DNA of 64,000 nucleotides, taken from NCBI RefSeq assembly GCF_016107395.1, contig NZ_JAAIKO010000035.1, positions 1-64,000 on the forward strand, given 5' to 3'. Both the position numbers and the translations under genes were made by a program. This stretch comes from Streptomyces fildesensis (GTDB taxonomy: Bacteria; Actinomycetota; Actinomycetes; Streptomycetales; Streptomycetaceae). Shown in pieces: positions 54,042-62,828 of the stretch (position 1 is the first letter of the stretch; each line of letters starts with the position of its first letter). Under the pieces are notes generated by a model. That model had not been told where the DNA came from and ran no database searches. It was given only the letters and a program-made list of their open reading frames with translations.

Positions 54042-54399
54042 CAACACAGGACAATCCGGGCGGAGAGGCCGATGTCGTCGCGTCCGATCCGCCCCAGTAC
54101 GGCGATTCACGTGCGCACCTGGCGTCTCAGTGCGCACACTTGGTTGTGCGCTCAACGATTGACCCCGGTGCTTCCCCGCACGGTTCCGGCCGTCCGGCAG
54201 ACGTGCACCCGCACACCGGCCTGGCCGGGGTCATCCATGCCGCGCCCCACCGGCGCACCCAGCCGACCGAGCACGCCGAGCACGGCTAAGCCCCTGGCGA
54301 ACGAGCGGTACCCGTGGGTCCTCCGGGGAAGGTTCGGGCCCAACAGCGGCCGGACCACCGGCCGCTGTCCCGGAGGTACGTGACACGCGGAGGTTCCCC
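54042..54399 (+). other. Intergenic region with GTGCGCAC repeats
   Basis: No gene. GTGCGCAC occurs at 54111-54118 and 54130-54137, and GCGCACA-N6-TGTGCGC forms a dyad at 54132-54151; a likely regulator binding region for the methyltransferase gene. Confidence 0.45.
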
Positions 54400-55098
54400 A
54401 TGGCCCCGACTGCGGCATACGACAAGATCGCCGACTGGTACGAGCAGGAGTTCCTCGGTGGGCGGCAGGCGGGGACCGGGACCGGCGAACCGGTCGCGGA
54501 CGTCGATCCGCTGGGCATCCACCGCGCCACACGCGAACTGCTGGGTGCGGGAAGCGGCATCTGCCTGGAGATCGGCTGCGGCACCGGGACCCATGCCGAA
54601 CGGGTCCGCGCACTGGGCTGGACGCCCGTCGGCGTTGACCTCTCCGCCGGCATGCTGCGGCACGCGCGCGGCCGGCTCCCCATCGCGCGGGCCGACGCCG
54701 AGCGGCTGCCGATAGCGGCCGGTTCGGTGCCCGCCGTCATCTCGATGATGGTCCACACCGACATGCCCGGATACCCGGCGGTGCTGCGCGAGGCGGCCCG
54801 GGTGCTGCGTCCCGGCGGGGTGCTGGTGCACGTCGGCGTGCACCCCTGCTTCTGCGGCGGCTTCGCCGACCGCGCGGACCCGGACGCGGTGGTGATCGGT
54901 CCCGGCTACCGCGACGGGCACTGGACCAAGGCGTCCTGGACGAGCGCGGGAGTGCGCGACAAGGTCGGTGCCACGCACTACCCGCTGCCCGACCTGATGC
55001 ACGCGTTCCTCGCGGCGGGCCTGGTGCCCGAACAGTTCACGGAGGGCGGCGCACCGACCCCGACCGTCCTGGCCCTCCGCGCCCGCAAGCCCGAGTGA
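54400..55098 (+). CDS. Class I SAM-dependent methyltransferase
   Basis: 232 residues. YDKIADWYEQEF start, ICLEIGCGTGTHAERVRALG (motif I) and RADAERLPIAAGSVPAVISMM; the C-terminal half has HVGVHPCFCGGFADR. Typical of the UbiE/COQ5-like small-molecule group. Substrate unknown. Confidence 0.82.
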   Translation: MAPTAAYDKIADWYEQEFLGGRQAGTGTGEPVADVDPLGIHRATRELLGAGSGICLEIGCGTGTHAERVRALGWTPVGVDLSAGMLRHARGRLPIARADAERLPIAAGSVPAVISMMVHTDMPGYPAVLREAARVLRPGGVLVHVGVHPCFCGGFADRADPDAVVIGPGYRDGHWTKASWTSAGVRDKVGATHYPLPDLMHAFLAAGLVPEQFTEGGAPTPTVLALRARKPE

Positions 55099-55123
55099 CC
55101 GCCGGTGACGTGAACGGCGCGCG

Positions 55124-56041
55124 TCAGACCGTGGACGCGGCGAGTGCGGCGCCCGCTGAGGACTGCAGGGCTTCGACCGCGGCACGGATCGCCGGGCGGC
55201 GGTCGGCGTCCTCGCGCCAGACGGCGTAGACGTGGCGGTGCATGGTGTGGCGGACGGGGACGACGCTCACGCCGTCGGGGACCGGGCCGCGGCCGAGGCG
55301 GGGGGCGACCGCGACGCCGAGGCCGGCCGCGACCAGGGCGAGCTGGGTGTGGTGTTCCTCGGCGGAGTGCGACAGGCGGGGCTCGATGCCCTTGCCGCGC
55401 AGGGTGAACATGAGCCAGTCGTGGCAGAACTCGCCGTCCGGCCAGGAGACCCAGTCGTCGTCCGCGAAGTCCTCCAGCTCGATCTGCGCCCGGCCGGCGA
55501 GCGGATGGTCCGACGGCATCGCGACATCGGCGATGTCGTCCAGCAGTGGCGCCTTGGCGAGGCCGGAGGGCAGGGACAGCGGTCTGTTGTACCAGTCCAG
55601 GACGACGGCGAGGTCCATGTCGCCACGCACCACCCGGGCCACAGAACCGGCCGGCTCCATCTCCTGCATCCGGGGCCGCAACTGGGGGTGGTCCCGGCGC
55701 AGGGCCGCCAGCGCCATCGGCAGCAGCCCGCGGGCGGCGGTCGGGAACGCCCCCAGGACGACCTCACCGACGGCCGCTCCCCGGTGCGCCTCGAGATCGG
55801 AGTGCGCCAGTTCGACCAGCGAGAGGATGCGTTCCGCATGTCCGGAGAGCAGCCGGCCGGCGTCGGTGAGGCGGACGCCGCGGCCGTTCTTGGCCAGCAT
55901 CTGCTGACCGGTCTCGCGCTCCAGCTTGCCCATCTGCTGGGAGACGGCCGAGGTCGTCACATGCAGGACGTCGGCGGCGGCGCTGACCGAGCCGTAGGTG
56001 GCGATGGCATGCAGGATCCGGAGGCGCTCCAGGTTCAACAT
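55124..56041 (-). CDS. LysR-family regulator
   Basis: 305 residues. N-terminal helix-turn-helix LRILHAIATYGSVSAAADVLHVTTSAVSQQMGKLERETG and a periplasmic-binding-like ligand domain (about 90-300). Divergent from the EamA gene, which it probably controls through the site at 56087-56102. Confidence 0.88.
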   Translation of the reverse strand: MLNLERLRILHAIATYGSVSAAADVLHVTTSAVSQQMGKLERETGQQMLAKNGRGVRLTDAGRLLSGHAERILSLVELAHSDLEAHRGAAVGEVVLGAFPTAARGLLPMALAALRRDHPQLRPRMQEMEPAGSVARVVRGDMDLAVVLDWYNRPLSLPSGLAKAPLLDDIADVAMPSDHPLAGRAQIELEDFADDDWVSWPDGEFCHDWLMFTLRGKGIEPRLSHSAEEHHTQLALVAAGLGVAVAPRLGRGPVPDGVSVVPVRHTMHRHVYAVWREDADRRPAIRAAVEALQSSAGAALAASTV

Positions 56042-56086
56042 GTAAGGGATTCTACGCGTTCCATCGTACGTAAACTCGCTTGTTCT

Positions 56087-56102
56087 ACGGAATCAAATCC
56101 GT
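56087..56102 (+). promoter_or_regulatory. LysR-type binding dyad
   Basis: ACGGA-N6-TCCGT, between LysR and EamA genes, with the T-N11-A spacing of LysR boxes. Confidence 0.45.
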
Positions 56103-56114
56103 CATCTTAGGAGC

Positions 56115-57101
56115 ATGAGCGTCCCCGCCGGCCTTCGGCCCGCCTCCGCCACCGCCGCGCCCGCTCCGATACCGGAGGCGCCACCGGTCGCCCGCCGCGC
56201 GGTGGACTGGCGGATCCGGTTCGCCGTCCTGGGCCTCATCTGGGGCTTCAGCTTTCTGTTCATCAAGGTCGGCACGGAGGCGTTCGCACCCCTTCAGGTG
56301 ACACTGGGCCGGATGGTCTTCGGCACGGTCGTGCTGGTCGCCGCCCTGCTCGTCAAGCGCGACCGGCTGCCGCGCGGGAAGCGGACCTGGCTGCATCTGA
56401 CGGTCGCCGCACTGCTGCTCAACGCGCTGCCGTTCTCACTGTTCGCCTACTCCGAACTGACCATCCCCTCCACGCTCGCGGGGATCTGCAACGCGACCAC
56501 CCCGCTGTGGAGCATGGTCGTCTCGGTCGTCGCGCTCTCCGAGGACAAGCCGACGCGGCAGCGGTTCGCGGGGGTCGGCCTCGGCTTCGTCGGCGTGCTG
56601 ACCGTGCTCGGCGCCTGGCAGGGCTTCTCCGGCCAGGACCCGGCGGGCACCGCCATGGCCCTGATCGCCGCGGCCAGTTACGCGGTCGGCTGGGCGTACG
56701 TACGCCGCACCCTGGCCGGGTCCGGCAACTCCAACCTCGCGCTCTCCAGCAGCCAGCTGCTGCTCGGCACGGTCCAGCTCGCCCTGGTCACACCGTTCTT
56801 CACCTCCGTGCCGGCCTCGTTCCCGATCCTGTCGGTGCTCTCGGTCGTCGCGCTCGGCGCCCTCGGCACCGGTATCGCGTTCCTGCTCCAGTACGGGCTG
56901 GTCGCCGAGAAGGGCCCGACGATCGGCGCGATGGTCACCTATCTGATCCCGGTCGTCGCGACCGCCGCGGGCGTACTGCTGCTCCATGAGCGGCTGGGCT
57001 GGAACGAGCCGGTCGGCGCGGCCGTCGTCCTGGCCGGCGCCGCCCTCACCCAACTGCGCCCCCGCCGTTCCCGACCGGCCGCCGGTACGACTCAGCCGTA
57101 A
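56115..57101 (+). CDS. EamA-family (DMT) transporter 1
   Basis: 328 residues, ten membrane segments in two EamA halves: IRFAVLGLIWGFSFLFIKVG and AGTAMALIAAASYAVGWAYVRR. Exporter of amino-acid-like or other metabolites by family. Divergent from LysR. Confidence 0.87.
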   Translation: MSVPAGLRPASATAAPAPIPEAPPVARRAVDWRIRFAVLGLIWGFSFLFIKVGTEAFAPLQVTLGRMVFGTVVLVAALLVKRDRLPRGKRTWLHLTVAALLLNALPFSLFAYSELTIPSTLAGICNATTPLWSMVVSVVALSEDKPTRQRFAGVGLGFVGVLTVLGAWQGFSGQDPAGTAMALIAAASYAVGWAYVRRTLAGSGNSNLALSSSQLLLGTVQLALVTPFFTSVPASFPILSVLSVVALGALGTGIAFLLQYGLVAEKGPTIGAMVTYLIPVVATAAGVLLLHERLGWNEPVGAAVVLAGAALTQLRPRRSRPAAGTTQP

Positions 57102-57120
57102 CGCCGCAGCCTGAGCCGTC

Positions 57121-58452
57121 TCAGCCGTAGCGTCCCGCGCCCGACGCCCCGACCACCCGGGCGACCGCGTCCGCGAGCGGCACGATGTCGGCGTCACGGA
57201 GCGCGGAGACCGTGAGCCGCACGCCCGGGGAGGACGCGAGCCGGAAGCGGGCGCCGGGGGCGGTGGCCCAGCCGGCCTGCAGCAGGCCGGCCACCGCACC
57301 GGTCTCGTCGGAGACCGGCACCCAGACGTTCATGCCGCTGCGCCCATGGGCCGCGATGCCGCGTTCGGCCAGGGCCAGGACCAGGGCGTCGCGCCGCCGG
57401 CCGTACGACGGCGCCACCACCCGCGGGTCGACCGCGCCGGACTCCCACAGGTGCACCACGGCGCGCTGCAGCAGATGGCTGACCCAGCCGGCGCCCAGCC
57501 GGTAGCGGCCCTGAACGCGGTCGACGGTGACCGGGTCGCCGGTGAAGACCGCCAGGCGCAGATCCGGGCCGTACGCCTTGGCCGTGGAGCGCACCAGCAC
57601 CCAGTGCGTGGTGACGCCCGACAGACAGTGCAGCGGCAGGTCGACCAGTCCGTGCACATGGTCGTCGTCGACCACCAGCACCTCGGGATGGCGCGCGAGC
57701 ACCTCGCGCAACTCCCGGGCGCGGTCCGCGGAGATCGCCGCGCCGGTCGGGTTCTGGCCGCGGTCGGTGACGACGAGAGCGCGTACGCCGGCCAGCAGCG
57801 CCCGTGCGACGTCCGCGACGACCGGGCCGTCGTCGTCGACCCCGACCGGCACCGCGCGCAGCCCGAGAGCCGGCGCCAGGTCCAGCACACTCCCCCACCC
57901 CGGGTCCTCGACCGCCACGGCGTCCCCCGGGCGCAGATGGGCCGCCAGCACCCGTTCGATGGCGTCGAGCGAGCCCGAGGTGAGTCCGATGGGGCCGTCG
58001 GGCACCCCGTCCCGGTCGAAGGCCGCGCGGGCGAGAGCGCTCAACCCGGCGTCGACGGCCGGTCCGCCGTAGAGCGCCGGTTTCTCGGCGTTACGGGCCA
58101 CCGCCGCCGCGAACGCCGCGTCGAGCGGCGGCAGCAGCGAGACGTCCGGATTGCCGTTGGAGATGTCCCGCGTCCCCGGCGGCACATCGATCCGGATCTG
58201 GTCGCGTGAGGTGGTGGCGGGCCGGGAGCGCACCCGGCTGCCGCGCCGGCCTGCCGTCTCGATCACCCCGCGGTCGCGCAGCAGCCGGTAGGCGGCGGCC
58301 ACCGTGTTGGGGTTCACGTCCAGTTCCTGGGCCAGTTCACGCAGCGGCGGCAGCGCCGCGCCCGGCTTGAGCGCGCCCTCGCCCACCGCCCGCTCGATGT
58401 CGGCGGCAATACCCGATGCGCCCCGGCCTGTGATTCGATACTCTCCTAGCAC
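57121..58452 (-). CDS. MocR-type regulator (GntR/aminotransferase)
   Basis: 443 residues from GTG 58452. GntR winged helix (about 1-75: ALPPLRELAQELDVNPNTVAAAYRLLRDRGVI) fused to a fold-type I aminotransferase domain with DRGQNPTGAAIS and the lysine site VRSTAKAYGPDLRLAVF. MocR proteins sense PLP or amino-acid substrates. Beside two FMN split-barrel genes, which fits vitamin-B6-related control (inferred). Leaderless GTG likely, CATAAT being seven bases upstream. Confidence 0.85.
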   Translation of the reverse strand: MLGEYRITGRGASGIAADIERAVGEGALKPGAALPPLRELAQELDVNPNTVAAAYRLLRDRGVIETAGRRGSRVRSRPATTSRDQIRIDVPPGTRDISNGNPDVSLLPPLDAAFAAAVARNAEKPALYGGPAVDAGLSALARAAFDRDGVPDGPIGLTSGSLDAIERVLAAHLRPGDAVAVEDPGWGSVLDLAPALGLRAVPVGVDDDGPVVADVARALLAGVRALVVTDRGQNPTGAAISADRARELREVLARHPEVLVVDDDHVHGLVDLPLHCLSGVTTHWVLVRSTAKAYGPDLRLAVFTGDPVTVDRVQGRYRLGAGWVSHLLQRAVVHLWESGAVDPRVVAPSYGRRRDALVLALAERGIAAHGRSGMNVWVPVSDETGAVAGLLQAGWATAPGARFRLASSPGVRLTVSALRDADIVPLADAVARVVGASGAGRYG

Positions 58453-58478
58453 AAAGTTGATTATGCACTAGTTCAAAG
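58449..58478. promoter_or_regulatory. AT-rich MocR site with direct repeats
   Basis: GCACAAAGTT and GCACTAGTTC are direct repeats 16 bases apart in a 35-base gap between the MocR and split-barrel genes. MocR regulators usually bind such direct repeats. Confidence 0.45.
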
Positions 58479-58487
58479 GATTGCGCC

Positions 58488-59159
58488 ATGGCCGACACCG
58501 CCGCCCCCACCGTCCCCGCCCCTTCGTACGAGGCGACGGAACGCACCGTCCCCACCCGGATACGGGAGCGCGCCGCCTACGACCGTGACACCGTCCACGC
58601 GATCCTCGACGAGGGCTATCTCTGCCACCTCGGATTCATCCGCGACGGCGCCCCCGTCGTGCTGCCCACCCTCTACGGCCGGATCGGCGAGCGGCTCTAC
58701 GTCCACGGCTCGACCGGATCGCGCCCGCTGCGCGGCGCGAAGGACCCGGGGCTGGCCGTCTGCCTGACCGTCACCCACCTCGACGCCCTCGTGCTGGCCC
58801 GTTCCGCGTTCCACCACTCGATGAACTACCGCTCGGTGGTGGTGCACGGCACCGCCCACCAGGTCACCGATCCGGCGGAGCGCGCCGAAGCGCTGGACGC
58901 GCTGGTCAACCAGGTGGTGGCCGGCCGCGCGGACGACTCGCGCCGGGCCAACGCCAAGGAGCTCGCCGCGACCACCGTCATCCGGCTCGACCTCCTGGAG
59001 GTGTCGGCGAAGGTCCGCACCGGCGGCCCGAACGACGAGCCGGAGGACACCGGACTGCCGTACTGGACCGGGATCGTGCCCGTCACCAAGGTCTACGGCG
59101 CCCCCGTTCCGGCCGACGACCTCGACCCGGCCGTCGCCCTGCCCGCCTACCTCGCCTGA
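58488..59159 (+). CDS. PNPOx-family FMN split-barrel protein (NimA-like)
   Basis: 223 residues. AILDEGYLCHLGFIRDGAPVVLPTLYGRIGERLYVHGS and VCLTVTHLDALVLARSAFHHSMNYRSVVVHG match the PNPOx-like/NimA group. AAAGGA before the ATG. Divergent from MocR, its likely regulator. Confidence 0.82.
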   Translation: MADTAAPTVPAPSYEATERTVPTRIRERAAYDRDTVHAILDEGYLCHLGFIRDGAPVVLPTLYGRIGERLYVHGSTGSRPLRGAKDPGLAVCLTVTHLDALVLARSAFHHSMNYRSVVVHGTAHQVTDPAERAEALDALVNQVVAGRADDSRRANAKELAATTVIRLDLLEVSAKVRTGGPNDEPEDTGLPYWTGIVPVTKVYGAPVPADDLDPAVALPAYLA

Positions 59160-59211
59160 GCCTGAGTCTGTGCTGAAACCTGAACCAGAACCTGACCCTG
59201 AGGGACCCGAC

Positions 59212-59862
59212 ATGCTCATCCACCCCTGGGACGCACCGCAGGACGACACCGAGTGGCAGACCTGGCTCGCCGCCCACGACTTCGGGCAGCTGGCCGTCAA
59301 CGGCCTGCCAGGCGAACCCCCGTTCGTCCAACCGCTGCACTTCGCCTACGACCCGGAGCGCAACGAGGCGTTCACCCACCTCGCCCGCCCCAACCCGCTG
59401 TGGCACGCCCTCGAGGCGAACCCACGGGTGACGCTCAGCGTCGTGGACGACTACACGTTCATCCCCGGCCCCTGGCACGCCCCCGAGGGCGTGCCCGCCG
59501 AGCACGGCACCCCGACCAGCTTCTACGCCGCCGTCCAGCTGCTGTGCACGGCGCATGTCATCGACGACGAGGCGCAGAAGGCCGCCGTGCTGCACCGTCA
59601 GCTCGCGCACTTCCAGCCGGCCGGCGACTACGCGCCCGTCGCCCCGGGACAGGCCCCGTTCGGCCGGATGCTGCCCGGGATCCGCGGCATCCGGCTGGAG
59701 GTGACCGAGGTCCGCGCGAAGTTCAAGTACGGCGGCAACAAGCCCCGGCAGATGCAGCAGCGGGACGCGGAGCGCCTCGCGGAGCGGGCCGCCCCGCACG
59801 ACGAGGCGGCCCGCGCCCACCAGCTGCGCCGGCTGGCGGCATCCGACCCGGACCGCGCCTAG
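59212..59862 (+). CDS. FMN-binding negative regulator (PaiB-like)
   Basis: 216 residues from ATG 59212 (GTG 59170 is an upstream alternative). WLAAHDFGQLAVNGLPGEPPFVQPLHFAYD and HLARPNPLWHALEANPRVTLSVVDDYTFIPG are PaiB marks; the C-terminal FKYGGNKPRQMQQRDAERL continues. PaiB binds FMN and acts in acetyltransferase and protease control in Bacillus; the role here is unknown. Confidence 0.78.
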   Translation: MLIHPWDAPQDDTEWQTWLAAHDFGQLAVNGLPGEPPFVQPLHFAYDPERNEAFTHLARPNPLWHALEANPRVTLSVVDDYTFIPGPWHAPEGVPAEHGTPTSFYAAVQLLCTAHVIDDEAQKAAVLHRQLAHFQPAGDYAPVAPGQAPFGRMLPGIRGIRLEVTEVRAKFKYGGNKPRQMQQRDAERLAERAAPHDEAARAHQLRRLAASDPDRA

Positions 59863-59920
59863 GTCACGAGCCTGCGCGCACCCGCCACCGTCGTCCGGTG
59901 TCGGCGCGCACCCCCGGCGG

Positions 59921-60898
59921 TCATCCCGTGCCGGCCGCCGCGCGGCGGCCGGCCGAGGCCAGCCGGGCCTCCTCCAGGCCCAGCGCCGTCACGGCGCCGA
60001 GCAGGATGACGGTGCCCAGTACGGTCGCGCCGGTCAGCTGTTCGCCGAGGACGACGACGGCGATGGCCGCCGCGGAGACCGGTTCGATCAGTGCGATGAC
60101 GGAGACCGTCGCCGCCCGGACCACCGCGGCGCCCGCGAAGTACAGCCCGTAGGCGAGTGCGGTCGGCACGGAGGCCAGATAGACCAGCAGCCACAGGGTG
60201 TGGCCGAGGTCCGTGCCGCGCGGCCACAGCCCTTCCGCCAGGGCGAGCGGGAGCAGGGTCACGGCGCACACCGCGAAGGCCCACAGCGAGGTCATGAACG
60301 GGTCGCCGCCGTCACCGCCGCGGCCCATCCAGCGGGTCAGCAGCGTGATGCAGGCGTAGCCGGACGCGGACAGCAGCGCGAGCCCGACCCCGGCCGGGGC
60401 CACGGACCCGCCGCCGTTGCCCAGGACGAGCACCGCGAGCCCCGCCAGAGCGCCGGAGACGGCCACGGCGCCGCCGCGGCCGAGCCGTTCGCCCATGATG
60501 AGACGGGCGACGACCGCGATGATGACCGGGCCCGCACCCAGGGTGACGACGGTCGCGACGGCCAGTCCCGTCGACTCGACGGCGCCGAAATAGGCGGTCT
60601 GGAAGACTGTCAGGCCGAGGCCGGTGGCCAGGATGCGCAGCACCGCGCGCCGCCGGGGTTCCTTCCTGGCCGGTGTACGGACGGCGCCGCGACGGCGGCG
60701 GACCAGCCGGACGAGCAGCAGCAGCGCGAAGCCGCCGGCGGTGCGCCAGAAGGTCAGGGTGACGGGGCCGAGGCCGCTGCTCACCAGGAGCAGCGCGGCG
60801 GCGGCGCCCGCGGTGCCCCAGGCGGTGGCGGCGAAGGTGACGTAGAGCAGGCCGCGTCCGACGGACGGGGCAAGGGTGTGGCCATGGTTCGACGGCAC
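59921..60898 (-). CDS. EamA-family (DMT) transporter 2
   Basis: 325 residues from GTG 60898 with GGGAGA. Ten membrane segments; ATAWGTAGAAAALLL and SGYACITLLTRWMGRGG. A leader with a small open frame and hairpin lies upstream (61009-61044 and 60962-60981). Confidence 0.86.
   Translation of the reverse strand: MPSNHGHTLAPSVGRGLLYVTFAATAWGTAGAAAALLLVSSGLGPVTLTFWRTAGGFALLLLVRLVRRRRGAVRTPARKEPRRRAVLRILATGLGLTVFQTAYFGAVESTGLAVATVVTLGAGPVIIAVVARLIMGERLGRGGAVAVSGALAGLAVLVLGNGGGSVAPAGVGLALLSASGYACITLLTRWMGRGGDGGDPFMTSLWAFAVCAVTLLPLALAEGLWPRGTDLGHTLWLLVYLASVPTALAYGLYFAGAAVVRAATVSVIALIEPVSAAAIAVVVLGEQLTGATVLGTVILLGAVTALGLEEARLASAGRRAAAGTG
59930..59953. terminator. Perfect 24-base palindrome between convergent genes
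   Basis: GCCGGCCGCCGC and its exact complement. It lies in the last codons of the EamA gene, able to stop transcription from both sides. Confidence 0.5.
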
Positions 60899-60961
60899 GA
60901 GTGTTCTCCCGCGGAGGACTTGAGATGGTCGCGTGGTCCCGTGTGCGGGCAGCCGCGACCT

Positions 60962-60981
60962 GCTCGGGTACGTGCCCGAGC
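60962..60981 (-). promoter_or_regulatory. Leader hairpin before EamA 2
   Basis: GCTCGGG-N6-CCCGAGC on the minus-strand message, 28 bases after the small leader frame and 64 before the gene start. Confidence 0.45.
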
Positions 60982-61008
60982 CGGGTCGTCCGTGGGGTGG
61001 CAGCCCGC

Positions 61009-61044
61009 CTAGGCGGCGGGCGGCGGCAGAACGGTGAGGTGCAT
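61009..61044 (-). CDS. Short leader peptide MHLTVLPPPAA
   Basis: 11-codon frame with AAGGTG eight bases upstream and a PPP run, a known ribosome-slowing sequence. It stands before a hairpin and the EamA gene, the layout of attenuators. Speculative. Confidence 0.35.
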   Translation of the reverse strand: MHLTVLPPPAA

Positions 61045-61135
61045 GATCGTCACCTTACGAGGTGCGGACGCGCCCCTACAAGGCGGTTCCGAGGCGCGAG
61101 ATCCGGGGACCCGGGGCTCGGAGCAGGGGCCGTCC

Positions 61136-62092
61136 TCAGACCAGATCGGGCTGCGGCAGCGGCTCGGCCACCGGTTTGCTCCCACCGCTCTGGGTGGTGG
61201 TCTGGGCGACGAACGCACCCGCCAGCACCAGCGTTCCCCCGATGATCTGCGGGACGCCCAGGTGCTCACCGAGCAGGATCCAGGCGAACACGGTCCCCAC
61301 CACCGCCTCCAGACAGGCGACCACCCCGGCCACCTGCGGGGTCAGCTTGCGCACGGCCAGCACCCCGGTCAGATACGCGACGACCGTCGCCACCAGGACG
61401 ATCCACCCGACGAGCAGCACCGCGGGCACCTGCTTGTCGCCGAGCGCGGCCTGATGGCCCAGCACTGCCCAGTTCATCCCCCACGGCCGCGCCACCACGG
61501 TCATCACCGCGGCGCCGATCAGCAGCCCGAAGGCGATGACGGCGATCGGGTCGGGGGCGTCCTCGCCCTCCGTGCCGTGGTCGGCCAGGACGAAGTAGCT
61601 GACCTGGCAGCAGGCCGCCCCGAAGGCGAGCAGCAGACCGAAGGCGTCGAAGGCCAGCCCCGACCACACCTCGACCACCGAGGCCATGCCGCCGACCGCC
61701 AGCACCACCCCGATCGCCGCCGCCCGGCTCACCGGCCGGCGCTGCACGAAGCGCACCCAGCCCAGCAGCAGGGCCGGGCCGAGGAACTCGACGAGGATCG
61801 CGACGCCCACCGGGATCCGGGATATCGCCGCGAAGTAGAACGTCTGCACCCCCGCGATGGCGAGCAGGCCGAAGCCCGCCAGGAGTCCGGGGCGCTGCCG
61901 CAGCAGGGCGCGATGGCGCAGCGCGACCGGCAGCATGATGAGCGCCGCTCCCGCCACGCGCAGCCACACCACATCGAGCGGGTCGAGCCCCGCCTCGATG
62001 AGCGGTTTCGCCGCTACTCCTGAACCACCGAACGCGAACGCCGACGCCAAGGCGAGCCCCAGCCCCGCGTTCCTCCCCTGAGACGCATGCAT
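61136..62092 (-). CDS. EamA-family (DMT) transporter 3
   Basis: 318 residues, ten membrane segments. GLALASAFAFGGSGVAAKPLI and VAILVEFLGPALLLGWVRFVQRR resemble RhaT-type drug/metabolite exporters. Followed by the EamA 2 gene on the same strand after about 240 bases. Confidence 0.85.
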   Translation of the reverse strand: MHASQGRNAGLGLALASAFAFGGSGVAAKPLIEAGLDPLDVVWLRVAGAALIMLPVALRHRALLRQRPGLLAGFGLLAIAGVQTFYFAAISRIPVGVAILVEFLGPALLLGWVRFVQRRPVSRAAAIGVVLAVGGMASVVEVWSGLAFDAFGLLLAFGAACCQVSYFVLADHGTEGEDAPDPIAVIAFGLLIGAAVMTVVARPWGMNWAVLGHQAALGDKQVPAVLLVGWIVLVATVVAYLTGVLAVRKLTPQVAGVVACLEAVVGTVFAWILLGEHLGVPQIIGGTLVLAGAFVAQTTTQSGGSKPVAEPLPQPDLV

Positions 62093-62104
62093 CGGGCCAT
62101 GATG

Positions 62105-62677
62105 TCAGCTCGCGACAGGTCCTTCGTCCAGGTAGCGGCTGACGTCCAGACCGGCGGTCCGCAGTACCTCGACGGCGCGGCTGTGCGGGTCGGCGGCCAG
62201 CGCGTTGAGCAGATCGATCCCGTCGGCCTGGCCGCGGCCTCCACGCTGGGCCGAGCGCACGGCCGTGCGCATCGCGGCGGCGGCCGCCGGACTCCAGCCC
62301 GGGGTGCTCCGCGCGGTGACCACCGGCAGCGCCCCGGAGTCCTCCACCGAGCCCTGCCACTCCAGGCCGTAGCCGATGCTGCGCTGCGCCAGGTACCCGA
62401 GGACGCGCACCACCTGCCCGCTGCCCGCGTCGCACACGTCACGGGCCCGGGGGTCGGTCTCCAGCAGCGAGTGCAGCAGATGCGCGGTGTCGATCTGCCG
62501 GTCCCCGTCGCGCCCGGCCCGCCGCCGGGCACTGGCCGCCACCGTGCGCAGCTCCACACCGAACCGCGCGTCGTTGTCGGGGTGGGTCAGGTCCAGGGGC
62601 CGGGCTTCGCTGTGCACATACCCCACCCCATCAGGGCGGGGAGGCGGGAACATCCCCGCCAGGGGCCATGTGCGCAT
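62105..62677 (-). CDS. Clp-N domain protein
   Basis: 190 residues. Two Clp N-terminal repeats without an ATPase: RQIDTAHLLHSLLETDPRARDVC and GQADGIDLLNALAADPHSRAVEVLRTAGLD. Such proteins may modulate ClpC. ATG 62653 is an alternative start. Confidence 0.7.
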   Translation of the reverse strand: MRTWPLAGMFPPPRPDGVGYVHSEARPLDLTHPDNDARFGVELRTVAASARRRAGRDGDRQIDTAHLLHSLLETDPRARDVCDAGSGQVVRVLGYLAQRSIGYGLEWQGSVEDSGALPVVTARSTPGWSPAAAAAMRTAVRSAQRGGRGQADGIDLLNALAADPHSRAVEVLRTAGLDVSRYLDEGPVAS

Positions 62678-62738
62678 CCCCCCGAAGGCGGGGTCGTCCG
62701 GCCGGCCTCATCCCGGAGGATGACTCACGGCCGGACCC

Positions 62739-62826
62739 CTCATGACCGGACCACTCCTGACCCAACCGCTCATGACCCAACCGCTCATGACCTAACCGCT
62801 CATGACCGGACCGCTCATGACCGGAC
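62739..62826. repeat. Six 15-base tandem repeats
   Basis: Unit CTCATGACCSRACCG, five copies at exact 15-base steps from 62739, the sixth partial, between the Clp-N gene and the PNPOx gene. Copies differ at two to four bases. Confidence 0.8.
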
Positions 62827-62828
62827 GC

